Of a stretch of 64,000 nucleotides of DNA, positions 25,320 to 33,564 are shown piece after piece (positions within the stretch are counted from its first letter, which is position 1; every line of letters begins with the position of its first letter). Origin of the DNA: Maricaulis sp. (GTDB lineage Bacteria; Pseudomonadota; Alphaproteobacteria; Caulobacterales; Maricaulaceae); assembly GCA_017643585.1 (NCBI GenBank), contig JAEPND010000001.1, positions 1-64,000 on the forward strand, given 5' to 3'. Under the pieces are notes generated by a model. That model did no database searches. It saw nothing but the letters and a program-made list of their open reading frames with translations, and was not told where the DNA came from. The position numbers were made by a program, and so were the translations under genes.

Positions 25320-27884
25320 ATGCCCAATTCAAGCAACTGGATCGTTCTCAAATTCGGTGGAACGAGCGTCAAATCCCTCTCTGACTGGCAGGTCATCTCC
25401 AAACGGATCAAGAAACTCCGCAAGGCGAAGAAACGGGTGCTTGTAGTACACTCCGCCATTCGCGGTGTGTCCGACGCGCTGGAAGACCTGGTCCGCACCG
25501 CCCGTAACGGCGATGGCAGCGAGGCGTTGGCGTTTATCAAGGCCCGGCATATCAAGCTGGCCGACGAGCTGGATCTTGATGGCGAAGCGCTGCTGGCAAC
25601 CAATTTTGACGAGCTGGACCGGCTCAGCGCCGGCCTGGCCCTGACGGGCGATGCCAGCCCGCGCCTGCACGCGCGCATCCTGTGCCAGGGCGAGTTGATG
25701 GCCACGACGCTGGGCGCCGCCTGGCTCAACCAGACGGGACGCGATTGTGAGTGGCTCGACGCCCGCACCGCCCTGACCGCTCGCCCGGCCGGTGGCATCA
25801 GCGGCTATATCGATGCTGATTGTGATCACGCCCCCGACAAAACCCTGCAAAAGCGGTTCGACAGTGATGTCGTTCTGACCCAGGGCTTTATCGCCGGACG
25901 CGAAGATGGCGATACCGCCCTGCTCGGGCGCGGCGGCTCGGATACTTCGGCAGCCTATTTCGCGGCCAAGCTGCAGGCCGAGCGTCTTGAAATCTGGACC
26001 GATGTGCCCGGCTTTTTCTCGGCCGATCCGCGACTGACGGGCTCCGCCCGCCAGATCAAGGCGCTGAGTTATGACGAGGCCCAGGAAATCGCATCCATGG
26101 GCGCTTCGGTCCTGCACCCGCGCGCCATCGCCCCGGTCCGCAATGCCGGTATCGAGATGGAGATCCGCTGCACGCACAAGCGCAAGATGCCGGGCACGGT
26201 GATCAGCGCCACGCCGTCAGAGGACGCGCCGCGCCTGAAAGCCGTCTCGGTCAAGAATGGCGTTCGCCTGATCACGCTGGATACCAGCGGCATGTGGCGG
26301 GCATCCGGCTTCCTGGCCAAGGCGTTCGAGCCCTTCGCGCGGCATGGCGTATCGATCGACCTGGTCTCGACATCGGAAACCAGCGTCACCGTCTCGCTGG
26401 ATGATGACCCGTCCCTGACGCCAGCCGTTCTGACGGCGCTGGAGGCCGACCTCGCCGAGATCGCTCGCGTCTCGGTGCTGGAAGACTGTGCGGCCGTCAG
26501 CCTGGTTGGACGCGGCGTGCGCGCCCTGCTGGCCCAGCTGGCCCCGGCGATGGAGGCGTTCGCACATTATCCGGTGCGCCTGATTTCCCAGGCCGCCAAT
26601 GATCTCAACTTCACCGTTGTGGTCGATGGCGACCAGGGCAAGCCGCTCTGCCGCAAGCTGCACGACCAGCTGATCCAGCCCAAGCCGCTCGACGAGACCT
26701 TCGGCCCGAGCTGGGCAGAGCTCGGCGCGGACCAGACCGCAAAAGCCGATGCGCCAGCCGTCTGGTGGCGCAACAAGCGCGATGCCCTGCTCGAGACCTG
26801 CCGCGAGAATGAAGCGGTGTACGTCTATGACCGCGACACGGTTCGTGAGCGTTGCGAGGCGATCGCCGGATTGAAGAATCTCGATCGCGGTTTCTACGCG
26901 ATGAAGGCCAATGGCCATGCCGATATCATCCGCACCGCGGTTGAAGCAGGACTGGGCATTGAATGCGTCTCCATCAACGAGGTCGAGGCGGCCCGTGCGG
27001 CAGCGCCAGAGCTGACCCCGGATCGCATCCTCTTCACGCCGAACTTCGCCCCGCGCGAGGAATATGCCGCCGCGCTGGAAATGGGCATTCACCTGACCCT
27101 GGACGGTTTGCACCCGTTGCGGCACTGGCCCGAGCTGTTCAAAGGTGCGGAGATCACCTTGCGCATCAATCCGCAACGCCCGGAAGGCCACCATAAACAC
27201 GTGCGCACTGCCGGTCCGGAAGCCAAGTTCGGCCTGCACCGTGACGAATTGCCGGAAGCCATCGAGCTAGCCAGGACCGCGGGCGCGAAAATCACCGGCC
27301 TGCACGTGCATTCCGGATCCGGCATTTCCGATCCGGAACACTGGCGGCGTGTCGGCATTTTCCTGACAGAGACAGCGCAGGATCTGCCCGATGTGAAAGT
27401 GCTCGATCTGGGCGGCGGTCTGGGCGTTGACGAGGCCTCCGGTCCGCGGCGCATCAACACCGACCAACTCGACATCATGCTGGGTGAGCTGAAAACCGCC
27501 TATCCCGGGTATGAGTTCTGGCTGGAACCAGGCCGTTATATCAGCGCCGAGGCCGGGGTGTTGCTGGCCCGGGTGACCCAGGTCAAGCAAACACCCGATG
27601 CGCGTTTTGTCGGCATCAATACCGGCATGAACTCGCTCATTCGCCCGGCGCTCTATGGTGCCCGCCACGAGATCGTCAATCTCACGCGCCTCGAAGAGGA
27701 TGCGGGCATGATCGCCGATATCGTCGGGCCGATCTGTGAAAGCGCTGACCGGCTGGGTGCCCAGCGCCTACTGCCAGAGACGCGTGAGGGCGATGTGATC
27801 CTGATCGGCAATGGCGGTGCCTATGGCCGCGTCATGGCCTCGCGCTACAACATGCGTGAACCCGCCGGTGAGGTGGTGATCTAG
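25320..27884 (+). CDS. lysAC: Bifunctional aspartate kinase / diaminopimelate decarboxylase
   Basis: This 854-residue fusion joins the first and last enzymes of lysine synthesis. Residues about 1-450 are aspartokinase: VLKFGGTSVKS, ARILCQGELMAT, LLGRGGSDTSAAYFAAK and a regulatory ACT pair (about 290-450). Residues about 480-854 are a fold III PLP decarboxylase: the PLP Lys in FYAMKANGHADII, LHVHSGSGISD, LDLGGGLGVDE, EPGRYISAEAGV and GPICESADR. It should phosphorylate aspartate and decarboxylate meso-diaminopimelate to lysine. ATG 25320 has an AAAGGAG site; the frame open to 25230 is leader. Such fusions are known in Xanthomonadaceae and some alphaproteobacteria. A strong terminator follows. 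Confidence 0.93.
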   Translation: MPNSSNWIVLKFGGTSVKSLSDWQVISKRIKKLRKAKKRVLVVHSAIRGVSDALEDLVRTARNGDGSEALAFIKARHIKLADELDLDGEALLATNFDELDRLSAGLALTGDASPRLHARILCQGELMATTLGAAWLNQTGRDCEWLDARTALTARPAGGISGYIDADCDHAPDKTLQKRFDSDVVLTQGFIAGREDGDTALLGRGGSDTSAAYFAAKLQAERLEIWTDVPGFFSADPRLTGSARQIKALSYDEAQEIASMGASVLHPRAIAPVRNAGIEMEIRCTHKRKMPGTVISATPSEDAPRLKAVSVKNGVRLITLDTSGMWRASGFLAKAFEPFARHGVSIDLVSTSETSVTVSLDDDPSLTPAVLTALEADLAEIARVSVLEDCAAVSLVGRGVRALLAQLAPAMEAFAHYPVRLISQAANDLNFTVVVDGDQGKPLCRKLHDQLIQPKPLDETFGPSWAELGADQTAKADAPAVWWRNKRDALLETCRENEAVYVYDRDTVRERCEAIAGLKNLDRGFYAMKANGHADIIRTAVEAGLGIECVSINEVEAARAAAPELTPDRILFTPNFAPREEYAAALEMGIHLTLDGLHPLRHWPELFKGAEITLRINPQRPEGHHKHVRTAGPEAKFGLHRDELPEAIELARTAGAKITGLHVHSGSGISDPEHWRRVGIFLTETAQDLPDVKVLDLGGGLGVDEASGPRRINTDQLDIMLGELKTAYPGYEFWLEPGRYISAEAGVLLARVTQVKQTPDARFVGINTGMNSLIRPALYGARHEIVNLTRLEEDAGMIADIVGPICESADRLGAQRLLPETREGDVILIGNGGAYGRVMASRYNMREPAGEVVI

Positions 27885-27898
27885 CCCAGACAGCGGAT

Positions 27899-27931
27899 AT
27901 CGGGGCGGACCGGGATGGTTCGCCCCGATTT
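27899..27931 (+). terminator. Terminator after lysAC
   Basis: A 9-bp perfect stem (ATCGGGGCG/CGCCCCGAT), extended inward by GACC/GGTT-type pairs, is followed by TT and then C-rich sequence. It lies 15 bases after the lysAC stop. Confidence 0.75.
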
Positions 27932-27971
27932 CCCCCTCGCCTGTCCTGGCAGAGCGGTGTAAGCCGCGCGC

Positions 27972-28844
27972 ATGTCTGCTGATCCCCTCACCCAATCGCC
28001 GCCCGAAGCGATTAGTCACGGCTCGATTTTCAAGCGGTTCTGGCCGCAGATTTCCGGCACGTTTGCGCTGTTGACGGTCGAGAATGTGCTCGGGGTCGCT
28101 GAACCACTCGTGCTGGGGATCGCCATCAACCGACTGGTGGAACAGGACTGGACAGGCCTCGCCTGGCTGGCCGCGCTGGAACTCACTTTCATCATCGTGG
28201 GCATTGTCCGGCGCATGTATGACACCCGTGTCTATACCCGCATCTACGCCAGGGTCGGCTCTGACCTGGTTGCGCGGGAACAGGCCAAGGGCTCGCCGAT
28301 CACCCAGGTCAATGCGCGCGCGGACCTGATCAAGGAAGTCGTCGATTTCTTCGAACAGATCCTGCCGCTGTCCCTGACCGCCGGTTTCACCCTGATCGGC
28401 TCGCTGGTGATGATCGCCTTTCTGGATTTCCGCGTCTTCGTGGTCGCCACCGTGGCGACCGTGCTGACCGGTCTTGTTTTCTGGATCGCCAGCAAGCGCA
28501 TCCACACCCTCAACAAGGCGCTCAACAACCAGTATGAACGCCAGATCGAGGTGTTCGAACGCATGCGCGCGTCCAGCCGCAACCGCCACTTCCGGCGGCT
28601 GGCCATGTGGCAGGTGCGCCTGTCCGATCTGGAAAGCCTCAATTTCGGCCTGACCTATCTCTTCCTGATCGCCGCCATGCTGTTTGGTATTTATGACGCG
28701 GTCACCCGCCTGGATGCGCCGATCGGGACAGTGTTCGCACTAATGACCTATCTCTTCCAGTTCGTGCAGAGCGTTGTGGCCCTGCCGATCACCTACCAGC
28801 AAGGCATCCGCACATCGGAGATCACCCAGCGGGTCTCGGACTAG
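27972..28844 (+). CDS. Stand-alone ABC-transporter six-helix membrane domain protein
   Basis: This 290-residue protein is a half-transporter membrane domain of the ABC_membrane_3 type with about six hydrophobic segments (TFALLTVENVLGVAEPLVLG, LAALELTFIIVGIV, LPLSLTAGFTLIGSLVMIAF, VATVATVLTGLVFWIA, LTYLFLIAAMLFGIY, GTVFALMTYLFQFVQ). It contains no Walker A, signature or Walker B motif and ends soon after the last helix, so it has no ATPase of its own. No ATPase gene lies beside it. Its partner and substrate are unknown. Confidence 0.75.
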   Translation: MSADPLTQSPPEAISHGSIFKRFWPQISGTFALLTVENVLGVAEPLVLGIAINRLVEQDWTGLAWLAALELTFIIVGIVRRMYDTRVYTRIYARVGSDLVAREQAKGSPITQVNARADLIKEVVDFFEQILPLSLTAGFTLIGSLVMIAFLDFRVFVVATVATVLTGLVFWIASKRIHTLNKALNNQYERQIEVFERMRASSRNRHFRRLAMWQVRLSDLESLNFGLTYLFLIAAMLFGIYDAVTRLDAPIGTVFALMTYLFQFVQSVVALPITYQQGIRTSEITQRVSD

Positions 28845-28901
28845 GCATTCCACCACCCGGCAAATCAGCCCATCCTCTGTCGGAGCAGTTCGGAGGGTGC
28901 G

Positions 28902-29021
28902 ATGAAGATTGTCACGACTATCCTGGCGCTGACCGTGTCCGTGATCGCGATTGGCGGGGCCGGGACGATTTATCTGGATTATCTGGATGCGAGGAGTTTC
29001 GAGCGGATGCGCGAGGCCTGA
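28902..29021 (+). CDS. 39-residue single-pass membrane peptide
   Basis: A strong CGGAGGG site stands before ATG 28902. The product MKIVTTILALTVSVIAIGGA continues as GTIYLDYLDARSFERMREA: one hydrophobic helix followed by a charged tail. It lies 57 bases after the ABC membrane-domain gene and may be co-transcribed with it. The in-frame sequence after its TGA remains open and codon-biased for 29 more codons, so it could be a shortened form of a 69-residue protein. No family was recognised. Confidence 0.5.
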   Translation: MKIVTTILALTVSVIAIGGAGTIYLDYLDARSFERMREA

Positions 29022-29033
29022 GCGCCCGGAAGG

Positions 29034-29111
29034 GTGATTTCCTATCAACGCGAGAGGCTGGGCGGCATGGTCACGGTCAATTGCGACTACCTGGCCGAGT
29101 CCGATAGCTGA
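29034..29111 (+). pseudogene. In-frame continuation after the TGA of the small membrane peptide
   Basis: In the same frame as the 39-residue peptide, after one TGA at 29019, a 25-codon frame reads VISYQRERLGGMVTVNCDYL and stops at 29111. It begins with GTG right after a GGAAGG site and has G/C in most third positions. It may be the severed end of the upstream peptide, a separate micro-ORF, or chance. Confidence 0.25.
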
Positions 29112-29126
29112 CTTGCGCTCAATCAG

Positions 29127-29738
29127 CTACAATTCCGTTGTGCCTCGAGAGAGGTAGAACAACAGGTAGACGTGTCCGAAGTAACCAAGGACATGCATCA
29201 GATACCAAATGCGAGCACCACTCCATCCTTGCCACCCACGCTGCCTCAGATAGGCATCCACCTCTGACACACTGGACGCCGGCTTGTTCCGGATCTCCTT
29301 GTAGAAAACACGGTTCCTCCATGTCTCCGGCACAAGTCGCGCATAAACAGCAAGGGCGTCATCCTCGATCGATTTGCGCCTCAGCCTTGAATGCAAAAAA
29401 AGAGCATTCGCGACAAGAAACGGTATCTGGACCAGCGACACGAGAATAATCCCGATAGTGCTCACCTCGGTCAGATCCGCCTCGTGCGGAGAAATCAGCA
29501 GAAGCATTGCTGTGACCAGCCCACCCAACCATGCAACAACCATTGTTATAATCGGCCAACGAAGCACTTCCGGGGGGCGAGCGAAAGAAAGCTCCTCGGC
29601 GGAAAACTTGCCATCCAGCAGTTCCAGCATGCGAGTGATGAAAACCGGTGGCGCGCCGTTGGTGACAAGACAATCACGCGCCTCCTGCAGAAGCGCACGG
29701 CGTACTTCTTCTTCCTCGTTTTCCCGATCGTTACTCAA
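29127..29738 (-). CDS. Three-segment membrane protein of unknown function
   Basis: This 203-residue protein has an acidic N-terminus (ENEEEEVRRALL), two adjacent membrane segments (about 62-82, WPIITMVVAWLGGLVTAMLL, and about 92-115, IGIILVSLVQIPFLVANALF), a charged middle part and a hydrophobic C-terminal stretch (YLMHVLGYFGHVYLLFYL). No family was recognised. Its start is TTG 29738 with only a weak ribosome site. The gene looks less GC-rich than its neighbours, which could mean recent acquisition; this was judged by eye only. Confidence 0.55.
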   Translation of the reverse strand: MSNDRENEEEEVRRALLQEARDCLVTNGAPPVFITRMLELLDGKFSAEELSFARPPEVLRWPIITMVVAWLGGLVTAMLLLISPHEADLTEVSTIGIILVSLVQIPFLVANALFLHSRLRRKSIEDDALAVYARLVPETWRNRVFYKEIRNKPASSVSEVDAYLRQRGWQGWSGARIWYLMHVLGYFGHVYLLFYLSRGTTEL

Positions 29739-29892
29739 CAGTTTTCTACTTGCTCAAAACTGAACGCAGGATTGTGTAGTTTCCAAAAGAGATCAAGAGA
29801 TTGAGGGGGAAGCCGAGTTTCCAGACCACGCAGTAAAATGGGCGACCCAGCTCGCTTCTCTCCTCCCCGAAAGTAGATAGCTGGATCGCCCG

Positions 29893-29916
29893 CAACTCAA
29901 CGCCGAAGCGGAGTTG
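29893..29916 (-). terminator. Hairpin after nrdB
   Basis: On the minus strand CAACTC-CGC pairs with GCG-TT-GAGTTG around a TTCG tetraloop, one base after the nrdB stop. There is no U-tract, so it may protect or attenuate rather than stop transcription. Confidence 0.5.
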
Positions 29917-29917
29917 A

Positions 29918-30952
29918 TCAGTCTGCCAGAGCTTCTTCGCTCTTCTTGGCTTTCATTTGGTCAAACATGGACCAGACGCCGTCATTACCATGCCAATCGC
30001 CCTGTGTCGCGCCTTTTGAGTATTCAGTTGCACGAGCCTCGAAGAAATTGGCGTGTTCGACACCATTGAGGATCTCGGTGAGCCACGGAAGCGGGTGTTC
30101 CTTGACGCCATAGATGGGCGGGAGTTTGAGCTGGCCGAGGCGCCAGTCGGCGATATAGCGGATGTATTGCTTGATATCGTCCGGCGTCATGCCCTCGACA
30201 TCGCCCATTTCGAACGCCAGCTCGATGAACTTGTCCTCGAGGCTGACAACCGTGCGGCAGCACTCGACGATATCGTCCTTGACCTCTTGCGTCAGGGCGC
30301 CGGTCTCTTCGGCAAAGGCGTGGAAGAGCTTGATCATACCCTCGCAATGCAGGCTCTCGTCGCGGATCGACCAGGTGACGATCTGGCCCATGCCCTTCAT
30401 CTTGTTGAAGCGCGGGAAGTTCATCAGCATGGCGAAGGATGCAAACAGCTGCAGGCCTTCGGTGAAGGCACCGAACATGGCGACCGTGCGCAGGATGTCG
30501 GCGTCGGTCTCAACACCAAAACGCTGCATGAAGTCGTGTTTGTCCGCCATGGCCTCGTATTCCATGAAAGCGGAGAATTCGCTGTCCGGCATGCCGATGG
30601 TTTCCAGCAGCAGCGCATAGGCAGCGATGTGGATCGTCTCCATGTTGGAGAAGGAGGACAGCATCATCTTCACTTCCGTCGGACGGAAGACGCGGCTGTA
30701 GCGCTCCATATAGTTGTCGTTCACCTCGACATCGGACTGGGTGAAGAAACGGAAGATCTGCGTCAGCAGATTGCGTTCCTGGTCATTCAGCTTGGTTGCC
30801 CAGTCCTTGCAGTCCTCGCCGAGCGGAACTTCTTCCGGCATCCAGTGGACCTGTTGCTGCTTTTTCCAGAAGTCATAAGCCCACGGATAACGGAAAGGCT
30901 TGTAGGAATGGCTCGTCGTAAGAAGGCCCGGCAGTTCGGTCGCATCAGTCAT
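29918..30952 (-). CDS. nrdB: Class I ribonucleotide reductase small (R2) subunit
   Basis: This 344-residue protein is an R2-type diiron protein. Iron ligands can be assigned to the helices around DVEVNDNYME, ETIHIAAYALLLE, EYEAMADKHD, FTEGLQLFASFAML and SIRDESLHCEGM. The C-terminal tail (MKAKKSEEALAD) is free for docking to the large subunit. It makes the tyrosyl radical used by NrdA to reduce ribonucleoside diphosphates. ATG 30952 has a GAGGG site. NrdR-box-like repeats lie 46-86 bases upstream. nrdA is 2.6 kb away with two unrelated genes between. Confidence 0.93.
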   Translation of the reverse strand: MTDATELPGLLTTSHSYKPFRYPWAYDFWKKQQQVHWMPEEVPLGEDCKDWATKLNDQERNLLTQIFRFFTQSDVEVNDNYMERYSRVFRPTEVKMMLSSFSNMETIHIAAYALLLETIGMPDSEFSAFMEYEAMADKHDFMQRFGVETDADILRTVAMFGAFTEGLQLFASFAMLMNFPRFNKMKGMGQIVTWSIRDESLHCEGMIKLFHAFAEETGALTQEVKDDIVECCRTVVSLEDKFIELAFEMGDVEGMTPDDIKQYIRYIADWRLGQLKLPPIYGVKEHPLPWLTEILNGVEHANFFEARATEYSKGATQGDWHGNDGVWSMFDQMKAKKSEEALAD

Positions 30953-30994
30953 GGGAACACCCTCGGTCGGAATCAAAGCGGCTCAGCCACTCAA

Positions 30995-31041
30995 TATCTA
31001 TATATTGTGGTAAACGCGGGGTTCACGTCTAGCCCTAGTGT
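30995..31041 (-). promoter_or_regulatory. Paired NrdR-box-like sites upstream of nrdB
   Basis: The core CTATATATTG at 30998-31007 matches the NrdR-box core CWATATATWG completely and is followed by TGG. A weaker CTAGCCCTAG followed by TGT lies at 31029-31038, 31 bases away, the usual three-turn spacing of NrdR-box pairs. Confidence 0.55.
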
Positions 31042-31086
31042 GCGCTGGGTGCGGTTTTCCACAGACTGCTCCACAGAAATCGACGT

Positions 31087-32520
31087 CTAATCAACCTGTG
31101 TGACGCGTAATCCAGACTGTGCACGCAAGACCCCCGCCCGCATGACATGGGTCAGCGATCGGAAATTGCGGACATCCTCTCGCGGATCCTCGGACAGGAC
31201 AATCAGGTCGGCCACGAAACCGGCTTCGATCTGCCCGAACTCGTCCTCCGCGCCCATCGCGACCGCCCCGCCTCGGGTCGACATCTCGATTACGGCCTGC
31301 GGGCTGAGCCCAGCCGTCTGCATCATCTCCACCTCGCGATAGATTGACGGACCATGCAAGGTCATCGGATTGCCAGCATCCGTGGCCGTGGCGATCCGAC
31401 CGCCCGCCTCAAAAACCGCCATCAGGTTTTGCTGCATCAGGGCGATCTCGGCACCATTGCCCTCCAGGCTGCGATAGGCCCAGGCCGGAGAAATCAGGTC
31501 GGACGGCATGCGTTCCGGTGCGTTGATGCGCGCCTGGATCGCCTCATCCACACAGCCATTGGGATCATCAATCAGCGCGGACGCGGCGAAGGCCACACTG
31601 GCCAGTGCCCGCCCCCAATTCGGTCCCGCCTGCAGCGTGGGAACGTAGACCGCGTCATTGCCGGTCAGCAGGTCGAGGAATTCCTGGTCGACCGGCTGAT
31701 CCGACACAGAATGCACCAGTATCGCGGCACCGGCCCGCAGCGCCATCTTCGCTTCTCGCAGGGAGGTGGCGTGAACAATCATCGTCAGACCCGCTGCATC
31801 CGCTGCCGCACCGATTTCCATCAGCAGCCCATCGAGCCGGTCGCGATCATCCGGACGCGGGGCGAGATACCAGACCTTCACCGCCTGCGCTCCGATCGAT
31901 TCGAGATAACGGACCTGCTCGCGAACACCCGCAACATCCTCCATCGGCAGGAAGAGCAGCTGGTCAGAAGCGCCTTCGCCGAGGAAAAACCGGTTGCGGG
32001 CACTGGCATGGGTAATCAACGGGCCCGCCGCGCGCACATGCGCTCGATCGGAACGGTCGGTATCGGTGGCGTGATCACTGGTCACGGTCCAGGCCTGCCC
32101 GCCAACATCGTATACGGCTGTGATGCCCGTACACAGATAGGCGGCATGCCAGCGATCCGGATTGGCACTCAGGGCCGCTGCGGTTTCCGGATAAGGGTAG
32201 ACATCGGGCGCCTGCATGCCGTCCGGCCGACCATCCAGCCAGCCGGTCTGGGCGAAATGCACATGCGCATCCACAAGTCCCGGGGTGATGTAGTGACCGT
32301 CCAGGTCAATAATTTCGGCATCCTCCGGGAAGCTGCAGGCTTCCGGCTCGCCAACACATTCAATCCGGCCATCCCGGACTATGATACTGGCGCTTTCAAT
32401 CCAGTAATCACCATTGATGACGGTCGCCCCGGTCAGCACGACCGCATCCGTGGCATCAGATTGGGCCAGGACAGGCGGGGTGATGCCCAACGCAAGAACA
32501 GCCAGCAGAGAACGTTTCAT
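31087..32520 (-). CDS. Exported amidohydrolase
   Basis: This 477-residue protein has a signal peptide (LLAVLALGITPPVLAQ) and a complete amidohydrolase TIM-barrel fold. Metal-binding residues appear as GLVDAHVHFAQTG (His-x-His), the possible bridging Lys in GAQAVKVWYL, His in TMIVHATS and AILVHSVSD, and the catalytic Asp in ATATDAGNPMT. The C-terminal beta part ends with FVADLIVLSEDP. It resembles periplasmic imidazolonepropionase-like or prolidase-like hydrolases; the substrate is unknown. It lies between nrdB and nrdA on the same strand, with no clear functional link. Confidence 0.85.
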   Translation of the reverse strand: MKRSLLAVLALGITPPVLAQSDATDAVVLTGATVINGDYWIESASIIVRDGRIECVGEPEACSFPEDAEIIDLDGHYITPGLVDAHVHFAQTGWLDGRPDGMQAPDVYPYPETAAALSANPDRWHAAYLCTGITAVYDVGGQAWTVTSDHATDTDRSDRAHVRAAGPLITHASARNRFFLGEGASDQLLFLPMEDVAGVREQVRYLESIGAQAVKVWYLAPRPDDRDRLDGLLMEIGAAADAAGLTMIVHATSLREAKMALRAGAAILVHSVSDQPVDQEFLDLLTGNDAVYVPTLQAGPNWGRALASVAFAASALIDDPNGCVDEAIQARINAPERMPSDLISPAWAYRSLEGNGAEIALMQQNLMAVFEAGGRIATATDAGNPMTLHGPSIYREVEMMQTAGLSPQAVIEMSTRGGAVAMGAEDEFGQIEAGFVADLIVLSEDPREDVRNFRSLTHVMRAGVLRAQSGLRVTQVD

Positions 32521-32579
32521 GACATCCCCTCAAGTCAGATTACGTGTGACTATAGGCCGCCAGACGTGGCGGGACAGGC

Positions 32580-33404
32580 CTACCAGCGCCAGTTGACCGT
32601 GACAGCGCCGAATTCCTCGGCTTCTTCGAACGCGGTCACACCGGCCACATGCTGGTATTCGCGGCGCACATAGGCGACCGACAGGTCGGCATCGCCAAAA
32701 CGCACGGCCACACCCGCCTGGGCATCACCGATGACCTCGCGGCGCGTCAACGCCATGGCACTGTCGAAATTCGTGCCTTCGACCGGGTTGTAGAGCAGCG
32801 CTCGACGATCAGCGCCGGCATACATGTACCAGCGCGGCTCGCCCTCGAGACGATTGCCAAGATGCTGACCGATCCGCAGTTCTGCGCCCGCACCTGCGGC
32901 CGTGCCATCATTACCCACGCTGACACCGGCACGCGGGACGAGGCTGACGTCCAGCTCGTCGGTACCGCCATAGGAATCGAAAGAGTGCTGATACGCCACG
33001 GCAACCGTCGTGTGATCACGCTCAGGGTCCAGAACCAGCGGGGAATGCGTATCCGCCGTCACCGCGAACAGGTCATAGGCGATGTCCTGCGTGTCATCGT
33101 CCAGAACTGCGACCTGCAACTCGCCAGCCGGACCCAGATCGATCGTGGCTGCCCCGTCCAATGTTGACGCCGCGAAGGCATTTTGTCCGCTGATACTGCT
33201 GTCCAGCGACAGCGCGGTACGGGCAACATTGGCAGCAGATGCGGAGAGCGGACGAATATCGCCTTCTGCCTCGAGATTGGCTTGAATCATCGCAGAAGAG
33301 CTCGCCCACTCATTCGCCCCGCCCGGCGTCATAAGGACATATGACATTCCGGCGAGCGCAATGAGCGTTGCCAAAGTCAGCTCTGACTTTCGTCCCATAC
33401 GCAT
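32580..33404 (-). CDS. Outer-membrane LpxR/DUF2219-like barrel protein
   Basis: This 274-residue protein has an N-terminal hydrophobic signal (LTLATLIALAGMSYVLM) and a beta-rich C-terminal half whose segments YMYAGADRRALLYN and REVIGDAQAGVAVRFGD resemble the C-terminal part of LpxR lipid A deacylases. It ends in aromatic NWRW, typical for outer-membrane barrels. I cannot point to the LpxR catalytic His, and the protein is shorter than usual for the family. It could therefore be a degenerate or structural relative. It lies between the amidohydrolase and nrdA. Confidence 0.5.
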   Translation of the reverse strand: MRMGRKSELTLATLIALAGMSYVLMTPGGANEWASSSAMIQANLEAEGDIRPLSASAANVARTALSLDSSISGQNAFAASTLDGAATIDLGPAGELQVAVLDDDTQDIAYDLFAVTADTHSPLVLDPERDHTTVAVAYQHSFDSYGGTDELDVSLVPRAGVSVGNDGTAAGAGAELRIGQHLGNRLEGEPRWYMYAGADRRALLYNPVEGTNFDSAMALTRREVIGDAQAGVAVRFGDADLSVAYVRREYQHVAGVTAFEEAEEFGAVTVNWRW

Positions 33405-33507
33405 CTTCTTCTCTCCCGCCCTTTATGTGGCAAATGACGAGTCTTGATGCACGTCTATTCGCCTCAGACGGGAAAAGGTTAACGCGATTTCGTCGGAGCT
33501 GTCCACA

Positions 33508-33542
33508 AAGAGAAAGGCCCGGATCAAAAAAATCCGGGCCTT
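33508..33542 (-). terminator. Rho-independent terminator of nrdA
   Basis: An 11-bp perfect stem (AAGGCCCGGAT/ATCCGGGCCTT) with a seven-base loop is followed on the minus strand by TTTCTTTG. It starts 23 bases after the nrdA stop. Confidence 0.88.
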
Positions 33543-33564
33543 CAACTTCAAGACTGCGATGCCG

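Noticed and set aside
29019..29021. Selenocysteine recoding at the TGA in the small membrane ORF
   Set aside because: No selenoprotein family fits, and no SECIS-like hairpin is evident right after the TGA.
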